Shown here piece after piece: positions 22,131 to 33,259 of a stretch of 64,000 nucleotides of DNA (within the stretch, counting starts at the first letter, position 1; each line of letters starts with the position of its first letter). The position numbers were made by a program, and so were the translations under genes. The stretch lies in NCBI GenBank assembly GCA_964006375.1, contig OZ023265.1, positions 116,015,858 to 116,079,857 on the forward strand. Reading direction: 5' to 3'. The notes beneath the pieces were generated by a model that was given only the letters and a program-made list of their open reading frames with translations, was not told the origin of the DNA and did not search any database. The stretch is from Tillus elongatus. Taxonomy: Eukaryota > Arthropoda > Insecta > Coleoptera > Cleridae.

Positions 22131-22611
22131 ATTTTCTTATTTAAGTCTCGGACTTCATGTATAAAACATCTGCTGAATTTATATTTGTGGTGTGGTAGTG
22201 GACAAAAGATGGTACAGCTTTGACTTGTCATTACCCTCAGATTTTTTTTCAAATTACTTTCTCGTTTGTTGAAGTTATATCTATACGAGTGAATAAAATG
22301 GAAACGTAATTTCTCACAGCCTTCTCGTACCTAGTTCCCAATGTGAACTTACCTTCCATCATACAGTATTCTTGTATTATGTCTCTAGAATTTCAATTTT
22401 AGATATATAGTTGTATTTTAAAAATTGCCTAGGAGGCCGCTCCTGTATTTTGTACAAAACGGTGTGTTTTAAGTGAACAGTTAATAAGTAACCAATCTTA
22501 TCGGAATTACAGAGCTATAATTTAAAATATGGTGCTTATTTGATCCACTGGTGTGTTAGGTTTACAGTACAGTGTGAGTACAATACAATTCTATGCAGTT
22601 ATGCAGTTATA

Positions 22612-22614
<3 letters not shown>
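22131..22614. other. No recognisable feature
   Basis: AT-rich, no gene or repeat recognised. Confidence 0.4.

Positions 22615-22663
<49 letters not shown>
22615..22663. repeat. (TA)n tract
   Basis: TA run just 5' of the I-type gag relic. Confidence 0.98.
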
Positions 22664-22668
<5 letters not shown>

Positions 22669-23790
22669 TGTTTATCTTCACGGTATGGTCCGAGATAGAC
22701 AGGGTTACCTGAAATTTATTCAGATGTCTGAAACTGCTTCTGGGGCTTCTGAGTACAGGAGCTCCCAGATGGAAACCCCTCCAAACAAAACCTATTCTAC
22801 AATACAACACAACAAAAGTATCCTTAGAAAAATCAAGCAATTATATTTTCGGAAGTAGACAGAGCAAGACTAGAAGATTATCTAATACCATTGGCAAACA
22901 TAATACAACCAACAAATATAATATTTACATACAAACTTTTGGGTAATAGAATATGCGTGTATCTTACATCACAAAAACTTGTAGAAAAATTTATGAACGA
23001 GCAGGATAATATGGTAAAATCAAAGTAAATAATGAAATAATTCAAGCTCGTCGATATGTCACACCATCAGAGAGACTTATATTGTCAAATATGTGTCCTA
23101 CTGTCTTCTGCGAAATCCTTAATAAAGAATTAGAAAACATGGGACTTAAGTTGCTCTCACCAATGACATTTCTGAACATTAATTCATCACTACCTCGATT
23201 TAGTCACATATTTGGTTCCGAAGGCAAATATTTATCACCCCGACACAAGCAGCTTTTCCAGAATCATTTCTCATAAATTATGACAACACATCCTACAGAA
23301 TCTTCCTATCCAGAGATAACTTAGCATGCTATAGGTGCAAACAAACAGGGCCTTTAGCTGCAAATTGCATATTCACAGATAACAGTAGCCACAACCTCAC
23401 ACCTAAAACAAATACACTAAATATCTCTACAATATCAACGTCAAATGTAAATATTACAACAACTGCAACAAGCGCCACACCTTTGTTGCAAACTACAGTC
23501 ATCGCAGTTCAACCATCACCTAAACAGTTACATCTACCAAATACCGAATTACATCAATTACAAACAAAGGAAACAAATAAAGAGCAAATGGAAGTTGAAC
23601 GACCTCAAACAAGTCAAAAAAGAAACATAGATGACACCTTAATCCCACCAACACCAAGCGAAGAGAAAAACTCCCTTTTCTTTAAGCATATCGCTACAGC
23701 GCCCAATCCAGGAAAAAGAAGAATAAAGGCAAGGATTCCACTAGAATAAGTTTAGAAACTGTTGTAAGACAAAACGACTCAACCTTTATC
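22664..23790 (+). pseudogene. I/Nimb-type LINE ORF1 (gag) relic, 5' part
   Basis: Broken plus-strand frames reading VSERLILSNMCPTVFCEILN-like sequence, then PRFSHIFGSEGKYLSP, then a zinc knuckle CYRCKQTGPLAANC in which the His of the CCHC (usually GH) is Pro. A Gln- and Thr-rich tail follows (23483-23749). This layout matches ORF1 of I-superfamily LINEs, which packages the RNA. No RT follows, so the copy is truncated. Confidence 0.65.
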
Positions 23791-24239
23791 TTAAAGGTTA
23801 AGGAGCGGAGGATGTTATACTGGGTTAGGGAGCACTGATTTTAAACTGAACCAGAGAACCATATTGTAATGATGTTTAACCTTTAATGGTAATAACAAAA
23901 GTCTCTGCCTCTCAATATTTACAAAACACTTATAGATAGATTTACTTGATCTAATTCTTAACAATATGTAAACATACTTGGTCAGCAATCCATAATACGG
24001 AATATGCAACCTATAGTATTTTAATCTGCAAATATCAACACACCTGTGCATTGTTTATGTAAATATGCCAAGTGATGATATCAATTCAATGTCAAAAATT
24101 GCGAGACGGACTTGACACTACATACTTGACATTGATTTACTTTAACTGTTTGTTAACATTATACTGATTAATATTATAATATCTAATAGCACTAATTATA
24201 ATAATTGAAATAATATTAAAATATATTTCCAAACCTAGG
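23791..24239. other. Insertion within gag relic, unassigned
   Basis: About 430 bp starting AAGGTTAAGGAGCGGAGGAT interrupts the gag relic; AT-rich, no coding sequence recognised. Confidence 0.45.
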
Positions 24240-24510
24240 GACGCTCCCCTGGATAGCTCTTGTTCCATGAACAATGACCAACTACTAGATCTTTTTGAGG
24301 ATACTAAGGGTTCACCAGATCCACTTAGCGTCATCCAAAACTATACCATAGAGTATGCGGCATTAATCAACATGTTAACAAAGATATATCCACACATTGA
24401 AGAACGATCGTTGAAATCCAGAAGTACAAAGCTAAAGAAAATCTCGATAAACCATCTTCAGATACAAACTTCAGGCGATTTAACATCTGATACTGAAAAA
24501 AAATATTAAA
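24240..24510 (+). pseudogene. I/Nimb-type LINE ORF1 relic, C-terminal part
   Basis: 80-codon open frame with LLDLFEDTKGSPDPLSVI and a basic tail RSLKSRSTKLKKI, resembling the C-terminus of I-type ORF1 proteins. It is separated from the 5' part by a 430-bp insertion. Confidence 0.55.
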
Positions 24511-24824
24511 TTGAAATTTCATCTTCATCTTTATTATGAATTTAAAAAAATTCTCCAGTGTAACATAAATGCATTTTACAACAACCTGCCGATATTACAG
24601 ACTTTAATTTCAGAACAAAATCCGGATATACTTCGCAAGAAAAAACGTTAAAAACGACAACAACGAGGTACTGAAACATTACCATGCTTATATATGTTGT
24701 AACCTATGTAGGTTTTTCTTCTTATATTGAAAATAATACCATCTCGCTAATAACCCTTGGGTTGAAGCGAATTTTTAATAAAAATAATAAATAAATTGCC
24801 TACAAATGTATGATTTTTCAGACT

Positions 24825-25195
24825 GTCCTATTTGAATTTTTTGAAATTTGTCATTTTCAGTAAAACCGGAAGTTGTTCAGTTACCTGATTAACGTGGTTT
24901 ATCAGTATTTATTTAATTATGTAAAATATTCCGAAGAACCCAGTGTTCAGTACTTGTCTTAAACAATTTACGGAGCGTTTTATCTTGTAAGCAATGCTAC
25001 ACTTAACCTCAAATATCTAAAAAATGCTTAATTTTATAAAAGTTATGAATACGCACAAATTTATTAGGAATTTAATTCTCTATCAAACGTAACCTATTTC
25101 AATCATCTGAGGATCGAAAAGTTTCTTTGCACAACAGCGTGTGTGATAATAAAAATATTTTTTCTGCAAGGTGCAAGTGTTTCGCCTCCCCAATC
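24825..25195. repeat. Inverted repeat, right arm of the 4.9-kb composite
   Basis: Reverse-complement partner of 20300-20705; the outer end is cut by the PLE fragment at about 25196. Confidence 0.7.
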
Positions 25196-26012
25196 AAGAT
25201 ATAAAGGAAATCTGTAAGGACATTCTAAGGCCTCAATCTGCCTACTCCTTAGGGTGGTGGACAAAGGTGGGTAAAGGAAATATGTAAGGACACTCTAAGG
25301 CCTCAATCTGTCTACTCAGAGTGGTGGACAAAGGTGGGTAAAGGAAATATGTAAGGACATTCAAAGGCCTCAATCTGCCTACTCCTTAGAGTGGAGGACA
25401 AAGGTGGGTAAAGGAAATATGTAAGAACACTCTAATGCCTCAATCTGCCTACTCCCTAGAGCGGTGGACAATGGTGGGTTGGGTTGTTGTAGCTGGATTA
25501 CGGGGCCTCAATCTGGCTACTCCCCAAATCTCGCCGGAGATCGTCTGTGAGGTCTCAGTGTGTTCAACCCTAGGCCTCAGAGATATCTCTGGCAGTTCGT
25601 TGCAAGTCTTGTCTTATATATGTCGTTCCGTCTACCTGCTTCGTTATCAGTGAAAGTAGTGGGGTCATCGTCAATTAAGTGGGGGGCTCTGGTCACGGTA
25701 GGATGAGGAGGATTAAGAGGGTCACCGGCATTTGTTGAGGCAGATAATGGGGCAATAAAATTGTCTGTGGAATATATTTTCTTTTTGTGTATTTGTAAAG
25801 AAAATATAATAGGTTTCCAAGTAGTCGGAAGGCGAAGACCATCATCTCTTTTATTTAAACAATCGGGACGTTTTTCAATCTCGATTGCTTCGCGGATAAT
25901 TCTCGTTTTAAAGTTGTAAACCGGTGCTATTGTTTTGTCATTATCGAAGTCTATTTTGTGCCCTTAGAGTGTCCTTACATATTCCCTTTACCCACATTTG
26001 TTCACCACTCAA
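25196..26012 (-). mobile_element. Penelope-like element 3' fragment
   Basis: Four 70-bp units (25204-25475), then sequence matching 8285-8760 of PLE copy 1 (the C-terminus of the GIY-YIG protein), ending at GTCTATTTTGTGCCC. It then joins a 70-bp unit in opposite orientation (25963-26012), again an inverted junction. Confidence 0.85.
25204..25475. repeat. 70-bp tandem units, 4 diverged copies
   Basis: Same unit as at 7580, more diverged, one unit shortened by about 4 bp. Confidence 0.9.
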
Positions 26013-26600
26013 ATTACCTGAATAGAAAGATGTGTTGTGTTGCTTGCTACGTGCGAGTTTCTGTACGCTCACGCTCCTGTGTGCCGCAGAAAGTTAAAAT
26101 TTGGCACAGTTATACAAGATAGTGGCCCAATTAGGCACGAAAAAAATTGAATTTTGACGTAGGGGGTTAGTTTTGGGGAGTAAAATGGGAAGTCCAAATT
26201 TTTTTTTTAAGTTTATCGTGTGGGGTATCAAATGAAAGCTTATTAAAGCACATATTTTTAAGACAGACAAACAGAGCATTATTCAAATGCACTTATTACC
26301 ATGGATAACAAACTAAAATTTTATCAAATCTTTTGTTTAGAACGAATTTTCTGGAAGATAATTAAATTTACACAGAATTGACCACCAAGCCCGGCGCCTG
26401 CGCCTGTTCTAAAGCAGTTTGAGCCATTACCACCTATAGGTGGTAATGTTTGAGCATGTCACCTATTCCTATATGTCAGTTTCCTGCAAGTTAAATGGCA
26501 CAAAAAGGCAAGCCCCCAATGAAAAACACCTTTCAAATAAATAAATATTGCATTTTATACTTTGAAGTATATTATTTTAACAACTTGCAGCAATTTTATT
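26013..26600. other. No gene recognised; contains a perfect palindrome
   Basis: AT-rich region whose only striking feature is the 24-bp palindrome at 26425. Confidence 0.4.
26425..26448. repeat. Perfect 24-bp palindrome
   Basis: CATTACCACCTA followed by TAGGTGGTAATG, without any spacer. Confidence 0.95.
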
Positions 26601-26601
26601 T

Positions 26602-27546
<945 letters not shown>

Positions 27547-27864
27547 CTTTTTACTAATGATTTTATATATTTAATTTTTTAGTGTATGAAAAAATATTTA
27601 ATCATTAAGCTCTTAAGATTTCCCCAGTAATGGTAGTAATAAAATTCGTTTAGATGCTTAAATGCTTCTTCCCTGGCTTTACAATTTATTTTGTTTGTCA
27701 GTTGTTCTGTTTTCTGCTAAGACTTGTGTAATATGACTTTTCAATATAATCAGTTATTAATTTATAACTTTTATAACTTCGTTATTTAGTTTTTTTGCAT
27801 TAACCGTGTGCACCTTAGCCGTCATTAAAATGTTTAGCGGAATCTAATTCTCAACATATTTCAG
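27547..27864. other. Possible intron end before exon at 27865
   Basis: AT-rich; ends TTCTCAACATATTTCAG, a good 3' splice site with a branch-like CTCAAC. Confidence 0.4.
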
Positions 27865-28128
27865 TGGAAAAAGAATGCTACTCAGCACAAACAGGATGTC
27901 ACCTTCAATAAAAAAATTATGGAAGACTTGACGAAGCTCCTAAAACAAGAGAGAGACGCAAACAAAATTTTGATTCTACAACTTGAGGAAGCTGCAGCTA
28001 AAATAAAAGGTTTACAGGAAGATACAAAACAAGAAAATTGTATTCCTTCAACAGGAGAAGGAATCTGTGGAAATTTAGTTGTACAAGAATGCATAATAAA
28101 AAATGAAATTATTGAAATCCAAGATTAA
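27865..28128 (+). CDS. Candidate terminal exon, coiled-coil protein of unknown function
   Basis: After the acceptor TATTTCAG the frame WKKNATQHKQDVTFNKKIME is open to the stop at 28126-28128 (87 codons), and the middle part (LLKQERDANKILILQLEEAA) has strong heptad character, so a coiled coil is likely. AATAAA follows at 28222-28227. The protein is not recognised. Upstream exons are not identified in the window, so this could also be a captured exon or a transposon 3' exon. An ATG inside the exon (27919) would give a 69-residue protein if it were unspliced. Confidence 0.4.
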   Translation, partial: WKKNATQHKQDVTFNKKIMEDLTKLLKQERDANKILILQLEEAAAKIKGLQEDTKQENCIPSTGEGICGNLVVQECIIKNEIIEIQD

Positions 28129-28221
28129 TACATGTTATATTTTGTAATTGAATTCTAAATATATTGGATCAAAATGTTAAATTAAATTATTATGTACTTG
28201 AAACTGTACAGTTGATAATAT

Positions 28222-28227
28222 AATAAA
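28222..28227 (+). terminator. Poly(A) signal after candidate exon
   Basis: AATAAA about 95 bp after the stop at 28128. Confidence 0.4.
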
Positions 28228-28504
28228 TATTATGTTCCTATGAGATACTTTTTTTTTCTCCTGTAAGACAACTATTTGACTGAGTCAAAAAGGTATGTTG
28301 TAAAATTTTTATCGTCTGATTAATTTTTGTACAGAAATCCATTTCAAAATATTATTAATCTAAATATGAGTAAACTTTACTAATAAAAATTCTCCTATAA
28401 GTAGATACTACGGTAAGAAACGGGGGATGACCACTGTGGTTTGAAGCTAAAACAAAAGCCAGAATCGCCCTCAAAACCACAAAATAATAACAGAAAGTTA
28501 TGCT

Positions 28505-28545
28505 CTAGATACGTATTTCGGCAACGAAGTTGTCTTCATCAGTGG
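28505..28545 (-). ncRNA. Hammerhead-like motif at a LINE 5' junction
   Basis: Minus strand: intact CTGATGA (28542-28536), an imperfect stem II closed by CAAC/GTTG with loop TTC, GAAA (28519-28516), a 4-bp stem III ATAC/GTAT, and ATC before the predicted cleavage point at 28508/28507. Stem I pairs at only one base, probably because its 5' strand was replaced by the adjoining LINE. Confidence 0.4.
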
Positions 28546-29789
28546 CTGTCGCTAAACAGATCAGATTCTGCCTTTTTGAAAGACAGTTAACTTTAAAGCA
28601 ACACAGTTTCGTTAAAGGTAGATCCACTGTTACAAACTTACTAATATATGAACATTACCTGTCTCGGGTCCTTGAGGAGAGAGGTCAACTCGATGTGATA
28701 TATACCGATTTTTCAAAGGCTTTTGATAAGATAGATCACCGAATCTTATTGATAAAGCTGCAAAATTTTGGAATTTTTGGAAATTTGTTGGCTTGGTTTG
28801 GGGACTTCTTGTCTAATAGAAAACAAATAGTTAAAATAAAAAATTATCTATCTAAAGAGATTGATGTGACTTCGGGTGTGCCACAGGGCGGGCATCTCTC
28901 ACCATTGCTCTTTAACATATTTGTTGATGATGTGACTCGCTGCTTTGAATATGCAGATACACTTTTATATGCAGACGATCTGAAGATGTTTGTTGAGATT
29001 AAAACTCCTGAAGATAATTTGAAATTACAGGCAGATATAGATAATTTGATCCAGTGGTGTAGGAATAATAATATGTTGTTAAATAAGAGTAAATGCTGCT
29101 ATATACAATTTTCTAGATCGAAAAATATTTCAAATTTTGATTATAAAATGGAAGATACTGTCTTAAAAAAGGTTGATCAAATAAGAGATCTGGGGGTGTA
29201 CTTTAGTAGTGATTTGACATTTGGTAAGCATATTGAATTAATTACAAATAAATCCTTGAAAATGCTGGGATTTTTGAAATGAACATTGGCAGACTTCCCC
29301 GATGTAAACTGTTTAAAATCTGTGTACTGTGCATATGTCAGATCTGTGCTTGAATACAGCAGCATTGTTTGGTCACCATTCTATCAGATACATAAAGATC
29401 TACTTGAAAGAGTCCAAAAAAGATTTCTTAGGTTTGTGGCATATAAGATGGGTATCGTAACTGACCAAATTGACTACTTACAACTTTATACTCAATTAAA
29501 TTTGATTACTCTCGAACAACGAAGGGTTAATTTTGACCTTTGCTTTTTATATAAATTGCTGAATGGTGTTGTAGATTCTCCTGACTTACTAGCTATGATT
29601 AAGCTTAGTGTTCCATCCAGAACCTTAAGACACCATGTTCTATTTAATGAGAGTTTCTATCGTGTTAATTATACTTTTCATTCTGCAGTTCCAAGAATAT
29701 GTAGAAATGCTAACAAATATTGTGAAAAAACGGATATTTTTTTTGTAAGCCTTGCTGAATTTAAAAGTGTGTTAGAAAATATTTTTTAA
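28545..29789 (+). pseudogene. LINE reverse transcriptase, one premature stop
   Basis: Frame reads QHSFVKGRSTVTNLL (motif 3), YTDFSKAFDKIDH (motif A), SGVPQGGHLSPLLFN (motif B) and LLYADDLKMF (motif C, intact YADD), then the thumb (DLGVYFSSDLTFGKHI). A single TGA at 29281-29283 interrupts FLK/TLADF. After it the same frame stays open for 167 codons to the normal C-terminus. The stop is a probable CGA-to-TGA change. The RT core is therefore well preserved, and the insertion is younger than most LINEs here; the N-terminus and endonuclease are missing. Confidence 0.88.
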
Positions 29790-29894
29790 GTTTATATTAT
29801 TAGCTTGTTTATAGTTAATTTGATTTTTGGTCATAAATTAATCTGTAAATTGGCTCAGACCGTTAATAAATTATTATTATTATTATTATTATTT
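28545..29894 (+). mobile_element. CR1/jockey-group LINE, 5'-truncated
   Basis: RT coding region with a 3' UTR ending in an (ATT)n tail (29866-29892). 5'-truncated at about 28545 directly next to the hammerhead-like motif. Confidence 0.85.
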
Positions 29895-30140
29895 TGATTT
29901 AGGCAATGTAGTGGGTCTGTTTGGAGTGTATATTGGCTTATGACGTCACTGGTTGTTGAAGGGGCGGGGTAGAGAGGCGCTGGCTATGTGTTAGGTAGGT
30001 GACGTGAGCACCGTTGGGTACTACAGGTGTCGCTGCAAGTGGGTAGCGCTTTGTGTATTTGCGCGTGAATGTGATAATTTGAATTATTTGATTTGGTTTC
30101 CTGTATGCGTGTTACGTCCTCGGGGTGATACAGCGTGTGT
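29895..30140. promoter_or_regulatory. GC-rich promoter-like segment with CRE and GC box
   Basis: Contains a perfect palindromic CRE TGACGTCA (29941-29948), GGGGCGGGG (about 29961), and a further TGACGTGAG (about 30000) in a locally GC-richer stretch. No adjacent gene start is recognised. Confidence 0.3.
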
Positions 30141-31089
30141 GTGTGTGTATTTATTTATTTGTTCCTTATAATGATACAATGTCTTATATAAAAGCGTTAG
30201 CTTGTGCATATAAAAAAACATACATTTATATCAGTGATTGATCTCTCTTTCCAAATATTCAAGCGCCAAATAATCCATTCGAAATATTACATTCATAAGG
30301 CCTGGTCTTGATCAATATGCTTAACACCAACCCTGCCTACGTTTATTTTGTTCCTAGTCTTAGATTCCGCAACATAAGTGGCACATTATTTCGGCACTTT
30401 TTTCCAGGATATATATAAATTTATTTTTAACACAACACATTTTTTTATTGATAAATTTTTTATGTATATGTATATGATAAGGATGGGTTAGCTTTCGGAT
30501 ATTGAAAATGGTAGGAGTTACAGTTTTGTTCAAATTATGAAAAAGTGCCTTTTACATGATCTTTTCAAAAATGAGTTGTCTTTTACAGGGTTCGATTTTC
30601 TTTTGAAAAATATAATTTTCTCGGAAATTGTTTTTGTTTTTTAACGCGTTATTTTAATAGATATCACAAATGAAAAATATTCTTGTCACTTCTAAGCTGA
30701 AATAGATGACGCTCATGGATTTTTTATATGACGTTTTATCTCCGAGAAACCATCATCAACTTAATTTTTAAATATGGCGATGTTATTTTTATTACAAAAT
30801 ATAAAACCGCTTTCAAATTTAAATTAGAGGATGTATCATTTGTGATAAATTTGTGTTTAAATATGTGTTCAGCTTGTTTCAGCCATAAAAAAATATATCC
30901 TGACAAATATCCTGAGTACGGACCTGAATCTTTGAAAAACATTTATTTATTTGTGGTAAATAAACCAATACAATATCTCAAATTTATAAAATGTGGGTGC
31001 TTTATTGTCTAATGGATATTATAAATAATGGAGTGTCACTCTTAATTTTAAAATATGTTCAAACAAACCGTCATTTTTTTCTAATTTTT
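30141..31089. other. No gene recognised
   Basis: AT-rich. A short (TG)n run lies at 30137-30149. 30490-31030 may be the terminal part of the transposon whose transposase relic follows, but no inverted partner was found. Confidence 0.35.
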
Positions 31090-32040
31090 CATAGGTTACA
31101 TCGTCTAACTGCGGAATCTTAAACGTTGTTAAGAGCATCTGGTATAATGGTTTAAAATGCTTATAAAACCAGCTGATGTAATAGTTCCCCTGTGTGAAAA
31201 TTGAAATTTACGCTGGTACACGTACTTTTTGTTGTATCCCAAAAGATTGAAGTCAAGAGGTGTCAGATCCGGCGATCGTGGAGGCCAAGAAACCACTGAA
31301 GGCATACCTAACCACGTGGCAGGAAACCTATTTGATAGTTTTTTTTAACAGTTCTCGAATTATGAGCCGGGGCCACGTCTTGCTGGAACCAGATGTTATT
31401 GATTTCTGCTAATGGTAAGTTGGAATGGAACCATTCTTCCCAATCATTCAGCAGCGAATTTCGATACCAGTCGGAGATAAGCGATCCGTGATAAAAAAAT
31501 GGCCCAATTATCCTTGTTCCCAACATTCCCAACCACATGTTGAAACCAAAACGGTGTTGGTGCCAAGACGTTTGGATAAACGCGGTTTTCTTCTGGAACA
31601 AAAATGTGTATTTCGTTGGCTAACGATTCCGTTGTTGGTAACCATACTCTCATCGTACCATAATATTTTATTATCAAAATTTTCATCCTCTTGACATTTA
31701 TAGTGTACTTACCACTCATAAAATGCCCTTCGTCTTATATCGTCCCCCCCCCCCTATCCTTGGCAGATTCTAAATTTGTAAGCATGGTATTTGTTCTTAC
31801 GCAAAATAAAATTTGTTGTGGATTTCAGCGTCACAGTTACTTGTTCAATATTTCTAACCGATGTTGTAGGGTCTTGTGCTACAGCTAAGAGTACATTTTT
31901 TGAGTTACTTGATGGCATGGTTTCATTCTAGTAACAATTGGTTTCGTAAACGAACCATACTTCAATAAATTGGTAACTGTTCTTCCATATATCTTTCTAT
32001 TTGTCTGTACTATTTCAGGGTAATAATTCAAAGACATTTT
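31090..32040 (-). pseudogene. DUF4817-type transposase relic
   Basis: Minus-strand blocks in shifted frames: HTH SVRNIEQVTVTLKSTTNFIL with LRKNKYHAYKFRI (31780-31910), FGFNMWLGMLGTRIIGPFFY (31500-31560), IWFQQDVAPAHNSR (31370-31410; catalytic Asp kept, the usual Gly is Val), and WPPRSPDLTPLDFN (31240-31300). A 13-C homopolymer (31743-31755) lies in the middle. Frameshifts disable it. Confidence 0.75.
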
Positions 32041-32392
32041 CTCAGCTTCTCCAGTATTACTATAATAAACATGATTTTTTTGAATTATTAACTTTAATAT
32101 GGAACAGATTGTCTCTGGAGTTTGTTTGATGCTGAGGTTGCATGTATGTTTGTGATCTTCCTTTTTCTTTGGTATTGTTGGCCATTATCTTTTATTTCAA
32201 CGCTATTTCTGATTTGGTTATGTTTGTAACATACATTTTGAAATAAAGCTTATTATTATTATTATAAAATATATTACGAATTTCTACAAATATTTTGTAT
32301 TGTGCTTTTCTCACATACATGTTTTCAAAAACAATACATTATTTTAATTGTATTGGTAAAACCTGATTCGTCTAGAAAAATAAATAAAAAAT
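32041..32392. other. Unassigned, with LINE-like 3' tail
   Basis: GAAATAAAGCTTATTATTATTATTA-type tail at 32243-32268 suggests the 3' end of another jockey/CR1 LINE. Confidence 0.4.
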
Positions 32393-32430
32393 CGGGACAT
32401 AGCAAGTGTGTTATGGTGCTGAATTTTTAT
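32393..32430 (-). repeat. Family B terminal fragment
   Basis: CGGGACATAGCAAGTGTGTT corresponds to the diverged reverse-complement end of family B. Confidence 0.5.
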
Positions 32431-32778
32431 AAGAATGATATAGTCATATATTAAAATTTTAGCCTTATATTAAATGTCATACAAAAATTACTTTAATTAG
32501 GAACAGTAAAAAAATAAGGTAAAAAAGGGCCAAACAAAAACATGGTCTTTAATGGAAATATTTATAGTCACTTGTATACAAAAGTCAAACAAAATAATTG
32601 ATAAACAGGAAATATATTCAACAAAAAAAATACTAAATAGCTAAACAAAAAATAATACATGAGCATTAAAATGCACTTTCAATACCTTTTCAACTACTAA
32701 GTTATAAAAATGTTTAATCAGTTTAAAGCATAGAATCAAAAATACAATTTGGAAGAAGCCAATTAACCACATAAAGTT
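32431..32778. other. No recognisable feature
   Basis: AT-rich, no gene or repeat recognised. Confidence 0.4.
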
Positions 32779-33072
32779 TTCAGTCCTGATGATCGTTTCG
32801 CTAACAAAGTTAGAGTCATCAGAGGGATGAATAAAGTAAGCGAATAAAAACTAGAACTATAATTTATACTGTACTTGACAAGCAAAAGCGAACAGTCTCC
32901 TCTACAAAGGTATACAGACAAGCCTGTACTGTTTAGTTGAAAATCCTTGTAAATAAAATTCCATTACCTGCTTTTGTAAAACCATTTGTTATTAAATATC
33001 TCTTCTAAGCAAGATACACTGATTACTAAGCTAACAATCTGAACACTGAACTACACAGGACCGGACCTGCTA
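32779..33072 (-). repeat. Small (about 290 bp) repeat with hammerhead motif, copy 1
   Basis: Matches 56414-56700 along its length (GAATAAAAACTAGAACTA, TACCTGCTTTTGTAA, ACCGGACCT blocks). No coding capacity. One end carries a hammerhead-like motif on the minus strand. Size and content suit a retrozyme or a PLE-derived SINE-like element. Confidence 0.75.
32783..32830 (-). ncRNA. Hammerhead-ribozyme-like motif, core intact
   Basis: Minus strand: stem I strand CCT (32825-32823), core CTGATGA (32822-32816), stem II CTAAC/GTTAG with loop TTT, GAAA (32799-32796), short stem III, ATC ending at 32788, then AGG (32787-32785) pairing with CCT. All invariant core bases are present. Weak points are a two-base asymmetric junction at the base of stem II and one mismatch in stem III. 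Confidence 0.5.
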
Positions 33073-33103
33073 TTAATCTAAATATTTATATTAAAATTTT
33101 TAA

Positions 33104-33259
<156 letters not shown>

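Noticed and set aside
30728..31012. 94-codon plus-strand ORF as a gene
   Set aside because: AT-rich, no motif, no splice or poly(A) context, and probably part of a transposon end.
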